Origin: Bacillus sp. HNG | Lineage (GTDB): Bacteria; Bacillota; Bacilli; Bacillales; Bacillaceae_L | NCBI RefSeq assembly: GCF_003400205.1 | Contig: NZ_QUQV01000012.1 | Coordinates: 1-64,000, forward strand | DNA: 64,000 bases | Reading direction: 5' to 3' | In this document: piece after piece, positions 1 through 7,887 of the stretch | How positions within the stretch are numbered: position 1 is the stretch's first letter | Layout: each line of letters starts with the position of its first letter | Notes under the pieces: generated by a model | The model's database searches: none | What the model was told of the DNA's origin: nothing | What the model saw: only the letters and a program-made list of their open reading frames with translations | Position numbers and translations under genes: made by a program

Positions 1-17
1 TGCATTTTAAAATTCAT
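1..17 (-). CDS. Possible start of a gene leaving the window
   Basis: An ATG on the minus strand at 17 is preceded by a strong Shine-Dalgarno (AAGGAGGAAG, ending about 7 bases upstream). Only the first five codons lie in the window, so nothing can be said about the product. It is inferred from the ribosome-binding site alone. If real, it could be Tn554-type cargo or host DNA beyond the element. Confidence 0.3.
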
Positions 18-156
18 AGTAGGGCTTCCTCCTTAAGAGTCTGAGTTAGAGTGGTGTCTATACTCATATCTTACTGAGGGGCTTTATTTTTTTCAAACCT
101 GATATATAACGATCTACAGGAATGCTATTCTGCAACGTTAGTTCAATAAATTCAGC

Positions 157-191
157 AAAAAGGTGCGTAATCCTTCTTAGATCAACGCACC
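157..191 (-). terminator. Intrinsic terminator after the small membrane-protein gene
   Basis: GGTGCGT (162-168) pairs with ACGCACC (185-191) around a 16-base loop. Read on the minus strand the stem is followed by TTTTT, as expected for a terminator of the leftward gene that stops at 249. Confidence 0.55.
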
Positions 192-248
192 CTTTACTTT
201 AAGTAAATTTCTTCAAAGACTTTATTTTTATGACAGGAATGCTTCCCC

Positions 249-566
249 TTAATTTAAAAGGTAGGGTAAAGAAAAAAATAAAATGAAGAGAACCAAAGTA
301 TAAATTACTCTTATCTTGTTAGTCTTCCAAAGGTTTAACAACCTTTTTAAAGAAAGTAAAAGTAAAAAGATTGCGGCCACATTTGAAAGCATATAGTATT
401 TACTAATTAAACCAGCAAAAAAGACAAAAAGACTTAATATGAATAGAAGTTCTTTTAAAATGGATACGGGATTATTTTTTAATTCATTTTTTATAACTCT
501 GTAATCCTTTACCAATACATATAAGAATGGAACCACAATAACTAAAAATATTATTACCCAGAGCAT
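249..566 (-). CDS. Small hydrophobic membrane protein of unknown function (105 aa)
   Basis: The protein is about 105 residues. It is strongly hydrophobic, with an N-terminal membrane segment (about residues 2-18) and two or three more between residues 38 and 103, separated by short basic loops. No enzymatic motif is visible and I do not recognise the family. The ATG at 566 has a good ribosome-binding site (GGAGG, four bases before the start), so it is probably a true gene. It lies on the cargo side of the Tn554-like tnpABC module (downstream of tnpC), so it may be transposon cargo, but the far end of the element is not visible. A hairpin terminator follows its stop. Confidence 0.6.
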   Translation of the reverse strand: MLWVIIFLVIVVPFLYVLVKDYRVIKNELKNNPVSILKELLFILSLFVFFAGLISKYYMLSNVAAIFLLLLSLKRLLNLWKTNKIRVIYTLVLFILFFSLPYLLN

Positions 567-645
567 ATTTCCTCCACCCCTTTATTGATGAAAAACAAAA
601 ATATTATTTATATAAGACTAATATTCTGTTAATGGTTAATTTAAT

Positions 646-685
646 CCTTCTTCCACTAACCTGCTTCGTTAGTTGAAAAAGAAGG
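646..685 (-). terminator. Long hairpin downstream of tnpC
   Basis: CCTTC and ACTAAC blocks on one side pair with GTTAGT and GAAGG blocks on the other, making a long interrupted stem just after the tnpC stop on the minus strand. The following bases are AT-rich but there is no clean T tract. It could therefore be a weak terminator or a structural repeat of the element. Confidence 0.4.
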
Positions 686-703
686 GGAGAACGTTGTTCT
701 CCC

Positions 704-1126
704 TCATAACTTTTTGTAAACATCTGCATAAGCAACTTTCAGCTGCTCCCTTAATTGCTTGTTTTCCTGTTCTAGCTTTTGATTTTTTCTTTTTAGGGAT
801 GCAATGAGGGCATCCTTGTTGCTTTCATTCATTTCCCGTTTCACTTGCTTCGGGGTGGGTACTTGCGATTGTTGGTTTCTTAATTTTTCAATTCTCGAAC
901 GGAAGTCCTCGTTGTTATACAACGTTGCTTTTGCAATGCGGGCTTCCTTTGATACGCTGTTAAAATTAATACTTTCATTTGCTTTTAAAAGCCTTTTGAT
1001 TGCTCCGTCCACTTTTAGAGCCGTATTTGCTTTACGGCTCTCGTGGATTTTTTTCAACTGTTCTTTTCGATCATAATTAGACATTTGCCAAACCCTGCTT
1101 TCTTTTAATGCGGTCCAAGCGTCCAA
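704..1126 (-). CDS. tnpC: Transposition protein TnpC-like (Tn554 family)
   Basis: This is a 140-residue, highly charged protein with a C-terminal coiled coil (about residues 95-135: regular leucines and glutamates between KRKNQKLE and LREQLK). Its N-terminal half is basic and helix-turn-helix-like. Size, coiled coil and position after tnpB fit TnpC, which in Tn554 is an accessory protein affecting frequency and orientation of transposition. The start overlaps the end of tnpB by about 50 bp, suggesting translational coupling. The call rests mainly on synteny and general composition, because TnpC proteins are poorly conserved. Confidence 0.75.
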   Translation of the reverse strand: MDAWTALKESRVWQMSNYDRKEQLKKIHESRKANTALKVDGAIKRLLKANESINFNSVSKEARIAKATLYNNEDFRSRIEKLRNQQSQVPTPKQVKREMNESNKDALIASLKRKNQKLEQENKQLREQLKVAYADVYKKL

Positions 1127-3179
1127 AAATAATTTTGCCGGATTGGATGGTGTTTAAGATATTTTGATATCGATCCAAGTTCTTTTTGTTCTTTTCAGCA
1201 ATATCTTGACGACCACGTTGTTCTAGCGCTTCAATAGTCCTAGAGGAAGTCTTTACAAGCAGCTCATATTTTTGGATGTCTAATTCAGAAAATCCTATTG
1301 CGAGATCCTTACAAGGGCTACCGCCATTACATGTAAGACACGGAGGCTCTTCTGCATGTGGGCAATTTCCATTGATTCTAGCGTGGCAAGTTCCGTAAGG
1401 ATTGTCAACAGCACTTAACTTTTGTTCACGCCACAAGACTTCTAAAATATCCACAGGAATTTCTTCATTTGGCTTGATTTGTTTCATTTCTCCGTTCAGA
1501 TCAAAACTAAACAAGCCTTGCTTCATTGCTTCTTCGAACACTTTTCTCTTGGTTGTGTCTAATAATCTTGCGTAAACGAGCGTCATTTCAGGAGAGGAAT
1601 GTGCCAATAACTGCTGAACTGTAAAGATATCTGCGCCACTATTTAACATTTTAACAGCGTAGGTGTGCCTAAATTGGTGCATTCTGAAATGATATATATC
1701 TCCTTTTTCATCAACAATTTTTTTCTCTTTCGCCAATGAATTAAGTCTTTCACCAATCCAATCGGCAGAGTACGGTCTTCCCTTTCGGACACCTCGATAG
1801 CGAACAAATATGTAGTTTTGCGGATTGTTTTCTTCGTTACTGTTTTCCTTTGAATTCTTAATTAATACCGCAATTACATCTGCCAATTCATCATCTATTG
1901 GTATCGAATGATCTTTTAAATATGTTTTGGTCACGTCTGAAACAAGTTGGTATTTTCCATTAATTCTTAACAAACAATCTTGTGTCAGCCTCAAGGTATC
2001 AGACACCCTTAATCCTGTCTTGAAGCTTATCCATATGATAGGCTGAACTTCCTCGTGGAGGTAATTAATATTGTCAAAGAGTTGTTGTAAAACAGAATCA
2101 GGAATATAGTCTACTTTTTTTGACTTCTTTTTTCTTTTAGGACGGTCATATCTGAAAATGATGGTTCTGATATCTTTTTTAGGTGCTAAAGGTGAATCGA
2201 TCGTCTGTAAACCTTCAAGAAATTTATTTGCCGAAGAAATGGCTTTTGTAACGTATTCATTAGAATGCGATACTCTTTGCCTTTCGGCATTTTCTTTATG
2301 TAATTGGTCCAAATATTTTTCAAAATGAGATCGTGAAAGTTCATTAAGATTTTTCCATGTGGGTTCTAATTTAAAGATAAAATCCAGAAACTTTGGAATG
2401 CTGACCATATAATTAACGGCTGTACCCCAGGTTAAGTCATTTGAAAGAAGGCGCATTTTCAGCCATTTTTGTATTTCAAAACGGAAAGGGATTTGTTTCA
2501 CAACTGTAAAATCTAGCTTCACATGACTACGAGCATGATTATAATAAATCCCGTATTTCTGGTTTAGATTACGCACATCCCAAACTTCTTTTTCCCATTC
2601 ATCCCGAAAATCAAGTAGTTTTGATAAATCATTATAAACACTTATAAGAAACTTTGTTACAGGTCGTTTAACGGGATGCTCATACCTTTTATCCTTAGTA
2701 TGTGTACCGATTCCCTTTTCCTGAAGCCACATCATCCACCTTTTATTAGCTTTTTCGATGTCAAGATCTAAAATAGAATTTAATCTCGGAAATTTTTCCT
2801 CCAGAAAAAGTCCTAACTGTTTTAAATTATAATTTCCTTGAACAAATAAAGTGTTAATAGTCCAATTATCATCGAACATTTTCCTGAAGACGAAATATTT
2901 CATTTCTAGTAGAATTTGAGGATTACTGAACCTAAAAATAACGTTCGTTCGATTAAATTTTTTGTTTGCGATCGCATCTTTAAAATTTTCGATTGTGGCA
3001 AGTTTTTCAATACTCCATGTATCATTCAATAAAAAATATGGGTCATTAACAGCACGATTAGTTAATCCCTCTTTGGTTTTCACCTTTTCATTATAAAAGG
3101 AAAGTTCTTTCGTCAATCGCTGATAGAACGAATCCTCAGATTCTTCTTGTTCATTTAGGTTCATTTCATTTCTCCCCAT
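1077..3179 (-). CDS. tnpB: Tyrosine recombinase TnpB (Tn554 family)
   Basis: This 700-residue protein has a C-terminal tyrosine recombinase domain: the first catalytic arginine in TGLRVSD (about residue 395), HQFRHTYA with the His-x-x-Arg box (about 500), the later LLAHSS histidine and the VYARL tyrosine. A cysteine-rich stretch follows (CHARINGNC, CLTCNGG, about residues 600-630), which may bind metal and is typical of TnpB-like members. The long N-terminal part would bind transposon ends. It works with TnpA and TnpC for site-specific transposition. The start lies 7 bp after the tnpA stop, so the two genes form one transcription unit. Confidence 0.88.
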   Translation of the reverse strand: MGRNEMNLNEQEESEDSFYQRLTKELSFYNEKVKTKEGLTNRAVNDPYFLLNDTWSIEKLATIENFKDAIANKKFNRTNVIFRFSNPQILLEMKYFVFRKMFDDNWTINTLFVQGNYNLKQLGLFLEEKFPRLNSILDLDIEKANKRWMMWLQEKGIGTHTKDKRYEHPVKRPVTKFLISVYNDLSKLLDFRDEWEKEVWDVRNLNQKYGIYYNHARSHVKLDFTVVKQIPFRFEIQKWLKMRLLSNDLTWGTAVNYMVSIPKFLDFIFKLEPTWKNLNELSRSHFEKYLDQLHKENAERQRVSHSNEYVTKAISSANKFLEGLQTIDSPLAPKKDIRTIIFRYDRPKRKKKSKKVDYIPDSVLQQLFDNINYLHEEVQPIIWISFKTGLRVSDTLRLTQDCLLRINGKYQLVSDVTKTYLKDHSIPIDDELADVIAVLIKNSKENSNEENNPQNYIFVRYRGVRKGRPYSADWIGERLNSLAKEKKIVDEKGDIYHFRMHQFRHTYAVKMLNSGADIFTVQQLLAHSSPEMTLVYARLLDTTKRKVFEEAMKQGLFSFDLNGEMKQIKPNEEIPVDILEVLWREQKLSAVDNPYGTCHARINGNCPHAEEPPCLTCNGGSPCKDLAIGFSELDIQKYELLVKTSSRTIEALEQRGRQDIAEKNKKNLDRYQNILNTIQSGKIIFGRLDRIKRKQGLANV

Positions 3180-3186
3180 TGCTATA

Positions 3187-4308
3187 TTATTTGCTGCTGA
3201 TTTGAAACGCTGACTGAGCCTTTTCCCAGTTGTTTCGAATATCTTCTTCGGAAGGATGAAGATAAAAATTCATAGTCGTTTGGATTTGGCTATGCCCTAT
3301 ACGCTCTTGCACCTGTTTGATGTCGCCAGTTTGTCTGTAGTACATGGTTGCGTGAGTATGCCTAAGAAGGTGTGGGTGGACTTTGAATTTTACTTTTTTC
3401 CGTAGCCGTTTGAATAGAGCAGAAACATCTTGATAATTCATTGGGTGTCCAATATTTTTCCCCTTTAATTTTACAAAGACAAAATTCGTATCAATATCAA
3501 GATCGTCAATCACTTCATAAAGATAATCGTCTAATAGGTCCATAAGTGATTGCGAGACATAAATTTCCCTTTCACCAGTTTTTAGCTTGGCACCATTTTC
3601 AAGCTCACCACGGTCAACGAGCTTAATCCTATGACCGCCCTTATGATCAAATACAAAATCCTCAATAAAGAGCGAAAGTAATTCTCCAATTCGTAAGCCC
3701 GTCTCATATAGAGTGTGTATTAACAACTTATCCCTAATATTCGTTGCTACATTATAGAGTATTTCAACTTCCATTTTTGACAACACTTTTAACTTTACTT
3801 TCTTCTTCTTCACCTTCAGGACGTTTTTATGCGATGGACTATTTTGATTAACATGGTAGAGGAAATCTCTATATGCCCTCTTTGCCCCTTTAAACAATTG
3901 TTCTTTCGTGACTAAATCAACCATGGCTTTATCTAGCTCTTCATTTCGATATAAATAATCATAAAAACCATTTACAGCTGTAAGAATTAGATTGATAGTG
4001 TTTTCCTTTTTTCTCGCTTCAGTTGGTTGAAGTGGAACTGCTTTATTTATTCCGTATGGATTGCGAAGCCATGCAATAAAGTCCACCAAATCTTCTAATC
4101 TTACATCTTTATATCCTAGATTTACATCCTCTAGGAATATAAAATACTCCTTCAATGCATAACAGTACGTTTTTTGAGTATTTGGGCTTTTCCCCCGTGT
4201 ATCTAGGTATTTTATGTATTTCATCACTGAAAGGACTGGCATCCCTTTGTCATCCAGTAACATGTATCTTTTCATATTGTTTTCCAATATGACTTCCTGA
4301 ACTTTCAT
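3187..4308 (-). CDS. tnpA: Tyrosine recombinase TnpA (Tn554 family)
   Basis: This 373-residue phage-integrase-family protein has an N-terminal SAM-like DNA-binding domain (about residues 30-130) and a C-terminal catalytic domain containing YETGLRIGE (first Arg), HPHLLRHTHA (His-x-x-Arg), the IGHSQ histidine and the MNFYLH nucleophilic tyrosine. All the catalytic residues are present. It is the first gene of the tnpABC unit. The ATG at 4308 is preceded by a G-rich ribosome-binding site (read on the minus strand, GGGGGG shortly before the start). Intact reading frames for all three genes suggest the element may still be active. Confidence 0.88.
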   Translation of the reverse strand: MKVQEVILENNMKRYMLLDDKGMPVLSVMKYIKYLDTRGKSPNTQKTYCYALKEYFIFLEDVNLGYKDVRLEDLVDFIAWLRNPYGINKAVPLQPTEARKKENTINLILTAVNGFYDYLYRNEELDKAMVDLVTKEQLFKGAKRAYRDFLYHVNQNSPSHKNVLKVKKKKVKLKVLSKMEVEILYNVATNIRDKLLIHTLYETGLRIGELLSLFIEDFVFDHKGGHRIKLVDRGELENGAKLKTGEREIYVSQSLMDLLDDYLYEVIDDLDIDTNFVFVKLKGKNIGHPMNYQDVSALFKRLRKKVKFKVHPHLLRHTHATMYYRQTGDIKQVQERIGHSQIQTTMNFYLHPSEEDIRNNWEKAQSAFQISSK

Positions 4309-4345
4309 CTATGTCCCCCCCTGAACCGACATATTATACATATTG

Positions 4346-4444
4346 AACCTATTTTTTAAAATCTGTTTAATAATTACAATATGTAAAAAAATAATAGAAT
4401 AGGTTTATATATTATACTAATTGGTCTACTATTATTATAGTATA
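4346..4444. repeat. Nested inverted repeats at the tnpA-side end of the transposon
   Basis: Two perfect inverted repeats lie in the AT-rich stretch between tnpA and the broken host gene: AACCTATT (4346-4353) with AATAGGTT (4398-4405), and TATACTA (4413-4419) with TAGTATA (4438-4444). Tn554 elements lack terminal inverted repeats of the DDE type, so these are better read as possible recombinase or TnpC binding sites, or as a promoter-linked operator. That role is inference. Confidence 0.4.
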
Positions 4445-4445
4445 G

Positions 4446-5087
4446 TTAATCATAATGGTGACCGTTCATTTCTGTATGTTCATATACACGGATTCCTTTT
4501 TTGGTGGAGTAATCCAACAAAGCATGGGTGAATCGGAAAGGGTTGATTTCTGCATCATTGTACGAATAAATAGCGGCATCTCTGCTAAAAGGATATTTTG
4601 CTTCAATATCTTCCTTTGTTAAAAAAGAAAGTTCACAATTATTCTGCTTTAAAAATTCATATTCTTTTTTTAGGCTTTCCACGTCTTCTGTACAGCTAGC
4701 AGAATAAAGAGTATCTCTTCTGTTGAATTCACAATCAATTGAGACATTTTTTGAGGATGCTTCAATGTCATTAATGGCCTCTTTTAGTAGGTGTAAATGC
4801 CTCTTTATGTAATTTTCTCCAAAGGTATTGATCAGATCTGTAAACATTTTTTCACCGGAGTATTGAATGAGAGCTGTATTCGTACTAGTGCTACCGCTGC
4901 CAACTTTTGATTTTTCAATTACAACCACATCTAAATTAGTATCAGCAAGATAATATGCACACTGTGCCCCGGAACTTCCACCTCCAATAATTAATACATC
5001 ACAAGATAGGTCTTCTTCCAATGCTGGGTATGAGGGAGCATCAGGAAAAGTAACAGGCCAATAATATGTTCCAGATTGTAAATTCAT
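4446..5087 (-). pseudogene. FAD-dependent oxidoreductase (DAO family), 3' end cut off by the transposon
   Basis: The protein begins at the ATG at 5087, preceded by GGGGTG at good spacing. It has a complete Rossmann FAD-binding motif (LIIGGGSSGAQCAYYL, about residues 31-46) followed by the VVVIEK strand, typical of the DAO/glycine-oxidase-like superfamily. Only about 213 residues are present, while such proteins are usually about 400. The frame ends four residues after a GHHY motif, exactly where the AT-rich transposon end begins. The substrate-binding and C-terminal FAD-contact regions are therefore missing, and the 3' part is not found elsewhere in the window. It is almost certainly inactive. 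The family substrate is probably an amino acid or amine, but this is unproven. Confidence 0.82.
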
Positions 5088-5202
5088 TGATATCACCCCA
5101 GGTATAAAAAGTATAAAGTTAATATACCCAAGCTTATTTTTTACATGCCAAAATGACACTCGGACTTAAGGGTCAGCCGTATGGGAATGGACCATTTTGT
5201 GA

Positions 5203-5661
5203 TTAAATATAGCTGTTAAAATTCTGGAAGGTACCCCAATTTTCCTGTCTTGCAAACTGTGGATACGTGGACATAAAGGTAATAATGATGGGAACTTGGT
5301 CTAAATGAGGGAATGAGTTGAAAAATTCTCGATCGCCATAGCGAATTGCTGTTAATGCAAGTGGTAATTCACGTCTAAATATTTCATTTCGTTTTGCTGC
5401 TACATTCTGGTTAAATTGTCCTTGATCGATATATACATAAACACAATAAAAAAAGGAACTTCCACTTTGCCTCCATTCGCCTAATACCTCATCTCTCATT
5501 GAATTGATTTTATTCCAGGCATAATCAAATCCAATGGTTAAAAATAGGTCTCCTGTTAAATCAGAGTGTGTTAGTGTGTAACGTCTTGGTATAACAGGAT
5601 GCGTAGAGGTAACACCATCCATATATTCAACAGATAATTTTTCAGGATAAAAAGTGCTCAA
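5203..5661 (-). CDS. Staygreen (SGR)-domain protein
   Basis: This is a 152-residue soluble protein resembling bacterial homologues of plant STAY-GREEN proteins (staygreen family, Pfam PF12638): an FYPEKLSVEY start, the PRRYTLTHSDLTG block and DEVLGEW. Plant SGR is a Mg-dechelatase acting on chlorophyll a, and some bacterial homologues are reported to have dechelatase activity. Bacilli make no chlorophyll, so the physiological substrate is unknown. The best start is the TTG at 5661, eight bases after GGGAG. An upstream in-frame ATG at 5676 has no ribosome-binding site. Terminators separate it from the ABC genes, so it is a single-gene unit. Confidence 0.78.
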   Translation of the reverse strand: MSTFYPEKLSVEYMDGVTSTHPVIPRRYTLTHSDLTGDLFLTIGFDYAWNKINSMRDEVLGEWRQSGSSFFYCVYVYIDQGQFNQNVAAKRNEIFRRELPLALTAIRYGDREFFNSFPHLDQVPIIITFMSTYPQFARQENWGTFQNFNSYI

Positions 5662-5739
5662 GTAATCAACTCCCATCTTTTTTAATAGATATATGTCTTA
5701 ATCCTAAAAAGATTTAAGTTTTTTGTCATTATAAACAAA

Positions 5740-5769
5740 AATAGCTCTACGCATAGGGTAGAGCTACTT
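5740..5769. terminator. Bidirectional terminator between the ABC operon and the staygreen gene
   Basis: TAGCTCTAC (5742-5750) pairs with the GTAGAGCTA arm ending at 5766, flanked by A and T tracts on both sides. It ends transcription of the leftward ABC genes. Confidence 0.8.
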
Positions 5770-5816
5770 TTTAGTTCTGAATCAAAGATGGTTATGAAAG
5801 GAAAATTACCTTTTTA

Positions 5817-6557
5817 TCACCCCTCTGATTGAAGTACAGGATCCATTCTCTCTTCGAATGAAACTTGCGGCCTTTTCACATGTTTCTCGATTGCAGTGGA
5901 AAGGACACCATCCGTCATTTTATAAACTTTGTCACAATAACTTACGAGCCGAATATCGTGGGTTACCACAATAGTCGTTGTATTTTTCTGCTTTGTTACC
6001 TCTTTTAATAGACCCATAACTTCATAGGCTCGGTCTGAGTCGAGGGAGGCTGTCGGCTCATCAGCCAAAATAATTGAAGGATTGCTATACAGAGCCTTCG
6101 CGATAGCTACACGCTGGCGCTCCCCACCGGATAAGTCGGAGGGATATTTCATGAGTAAGTCATCAATACCTAAGTCTTCGTATAGTTGATTTCGCTCCTG
6201 TTTTGTCATATTACCTTTTTTCACTTTGTCCAACAGTTTCAATTGATTGGCTACGGTGAGAAAGGGAACTAAGTTGGACGCTTGTAAAACAAATCCGATT
6301 TCCTTAAGTCGAATTTGTGAGCGTGCTTTTTCGTTCAAAGCGGTTAGGTTTTGCCCATTGATGATGACATCACCTGAAGTAGGTGATAATAACCCGCCAA
6401 CAATAGTAAGAAAGGTACTTTTTCCAGACCCTGATGGTCCAATGATAGCAATCAATTCACCTCGGTTAGCATGAAAATCCGTTTCCTTTAAGGCTTCTAC
6501 CATCTTATGACCACTACCAAAACTTTTCTTTACTTGATGTAACTCTAATACGGCCAT
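5817..6557 (-). CDS. ABC transporter ATP-binding protein (MacB/LolD type)
   Basis: This 246-residue nucleotide-binding subunit has Walker A GPSGSGKST (about residues 40-48), a Q-loop (VLQASNLVPFLT), the signature LSGGERQRVAIAKAL, Walker B ILADEPTASLD and the switch histidine in VVTHD. Sequence style and the neighbouring FtsX-like permease place it in the MacB/LolCDE-like exporter group used for peptide, antibiotic or lipoprotein export. It starts at an ATG with AGGAGG upstream. The permease gene is immediately upstream (two-base gap), so the two form an operon whose promoter lies opposite a B12-binding MerR regulator. Confidence 0.92.
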   Translation of the reverse strand: MAVLELHQVKKSFGSGHKMVEALKETDFHANRGELIAIIGPSGSGKSTFLTIVGGLLSPTSGDVIINGQNLTALNEKARSQIRLKEIGFVLQASNLVPFLTVANQLKLLDKVKKGNMTKQERNQLYEDLGIDDLLMKYPSDLSGGERQRVAIAKALYSNPSIILADEPTASLDSDRAYEVMGLLKEVTKQKNTTTIVVTHDIRLVSYCDKVYKMTDGVLSTAIEKHVKRPQVSFEERMDPVLQSEG

Positions 6558-6559
6558 GT

Positions 6560-7630
6560 TTATCCTCCTATCGCTTTCAGTGGATCAATTCGAACAATCG
6601 TCAAGACTGAGAAAACGGCACCGGCAGTTGCAACAATTATTAGGATTAGCCCATAAAATATCATTAAGGCGAGATCAAATGAAACAGGAACAGCTGCTGG
6701 TAAAAAGGCTCCTGAAAGAAGTGTTAAGACAAATCCGAGCAATGTCCCGATAAACGCTAAAATAAAGGTTTGTGCAACAACGGACCACGATAAATAAGAA
6801 CTGGAAATACCTTGAGCTTTCATGACCCCGAACAAACTGATCTTCTGCACGGTTAACACATACAAGAAAATGGCTACGATGATGGATGAAATCCCGAAGA
6901 GAAAGTAAATCATGAAATTTAAGGTGAGTTTCTGTTCCGTATAACCAGGTAAATTTTCAATGAATGATTGAATTTCGATGGTCTCCAGGTCAGTATTTTG
7001 GGTGAGATTTGTAATAGACTCATCCTGAACAACAATCCCGTTAATTTGATCTATTTTCTGATCAGCTCCTTCACCGAATTTAATTTGGTGGAAGGTTTCA
7101 AGATTGGAATATAGAACAGGTGCAGCATTAAATCGAGCTTGATCTGTAAATCCAACGATGGTTAACAGTTGGTCACTGGAGGATAGGGATAATTGATCAC
7201 CTAAATTGAATCCCATTTCTTTAAGAAAATCGTCGGCAATAACCTCATTGGTTCTTTCAAAAGGTTTTCCTTCCGTCACATCTGGCATCAGAAATTCTTC
7301 TTTTTTAATACCAAAGAGAGATATATTTTGCTTGTTTTCCCCGTTGTTGGCAATCGCGTTTAGTTGACCAATTACAGCCGTTTTTTTCGCCTCAATGTCT
7401 TTAAGTTGCTCGGTGGACATGAATGATTGGTATAAGCTTTTATCTGATTCCTCGGTTAGGATAATAGCAGTTGCATTCCATTTATCAACGGCTTCCCTAT
7501 TTAGACTAGCGAGACCAGTGGCAAGTCCAGAGAGAAAAAATACAAGATAAGAAACAAGCATTAAAATTCCTGTAATTAAGGTGAAGCGAAGTTTATTTTT
7601 TTTTATTTCCTGCCATGCTAAGAACACCAT
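6560..7630 (-). CDS. ABC transporter permease (FtsX/MacB family)
   Basis: This protein of about 356 residues has one N-terminal membrane segment (about residues 16-38), a large extracellular domain (about 40-235) and three C-terminal membrane segments, the FtsX/MacB topology. The ATG at 7630, preceded by GGGAGTG, is preferred over an upstream in-frame codon at 7705 that has no ribosome-binding site and would add a polar extension before the membrane anchor. It pairs with the ATPase downstream. No periplasmic-adaptor-type gene is adjacent. The substrate is unknown; self-immunity or envelope-stress export is plausible for the family. A TTGACA box with a 17-base spacer to TAATAA lies upstream. 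Confidence 0.88.
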   Translation of the reverse strand: MVFLAWQEIKKNKLRFTLITGILMLVSYLVFFLSGLATGLASLNREAVDKWNATAIILTEESDKSLYQSFMSTEQLKDIEAKKTAVIGQLNAIANNGENKQNISLFGIKKEEFLMPDVTEGKPFERTNEVIADDFLKEMGFNLGDQLSLSSSDQLLTIVGFTDQARFNAAPVLYSNLETFHQIKFGEGADQKIDQINGIVVQDESITNLTQNTDLETIEIQSFIENLPGYTEQKLTLNFMIYFLFGISSIIVAIFLYVLTVQKISLFGVMKAQGISSSYLSWSVVAQTFILAFIGTLLGFVLTLLSGAFLPAAVPVSFDLALMIFYGLILIIVATAGAVFSVLTIVRIDPLKAIGG

Positions 7631-7789
7631 TTCACTCCCTTTCTCTAATAACATATTAGATTTATATTTTATTTCATTATTAACTAAGACAACTCGCTTT
7701 GTCAAATGTTTGTATAATTATATTTTATAAACATTATACATTAATGGGAGTGTTTGATCATCATGAAGGAGATCCTTCAACTTAAATGT

Positions 7790-7821
7790 TTGTACAATGT
7801 TATCTGGACAACATTGTACAA
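7790..7821. promoter_or_regulatory. Perfect 12-bp dyad, probable operator of the MerR/B12 regulator
   Basis: TTGTACAATGTT (7790-7801) and its exact reverse complement AACATTGTACAA (7810-7821) are separated by 8 bp. The right arm covers the -35 box of the regulator's own promoter, so binding should repress it. MerR-family regulators bind such spaced dyads. Confidence 0.7.
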
Positions 7822-7842
7822 GCTGAAAGCATTGGTTATACT
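7814..7842 (+). promoter_or_regulatory. Promoter of the MerR/B12 regulator
   Basis: TTGTAC (7814-7819) and TATACT (7837-7842) are separated by exactly 17 bases, a good SigA promoter about 45 bases upstream of the start codon. The -35 box lies inside the right arm of the dyad. Confidence 0.65.
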
Positions 7843-7887
7843 TAACATATCTACAGGACTCGACAAGGTATTAAGGGGATGAACGGA

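Larger units (their letters stand above)
704..4447 (-). mobile_element. Tn554-family transposon, tnpA-tnpB-tnpC core and one end
   Basis: Three genes read leftward in the order and approximate sizes of Tn554 tnpA, tnpB and tnpC (373, 700 and 140 codons; classic products are about 361, 630 and 125). The tnpB-tnpC overlap is about 50 bp. In Tn554 tnpA lies close to one terminus. Here about 130 bp of AT-rich DNA upstream of tnpA leads straight into a truncated FAD oxidoreductase gene whose reading frame breaks at about 4447, so that is probably one end. Cargo in this family lies beyond tnpC, that is toward position 1 and off the window. No resistance gene is visible. The left boundary is not defined. 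Confidence 0.75.

Noticed and set aside
116-244. Direct repeat ACAGGAATGCT (116-126 and 234-244 region) as a transposon attachment site
   Set aside because: Eleven bases in AT-rich sequence with no matching copy at the other transposon end near 4440.
249-4447. Antibiotic-resistance cargo of the Tn554-like element
   Set aside because: Only one small membrane protein is visible beyond tnpC. No resistance gene motif is present in the window.
4446-5159. A longer oxidoreductase beginning at 5159
   Set aside because: The extra 24 residues have no ribosome-binding site, and the start at 5087 has GGGGTG and the conserved family N terminus.
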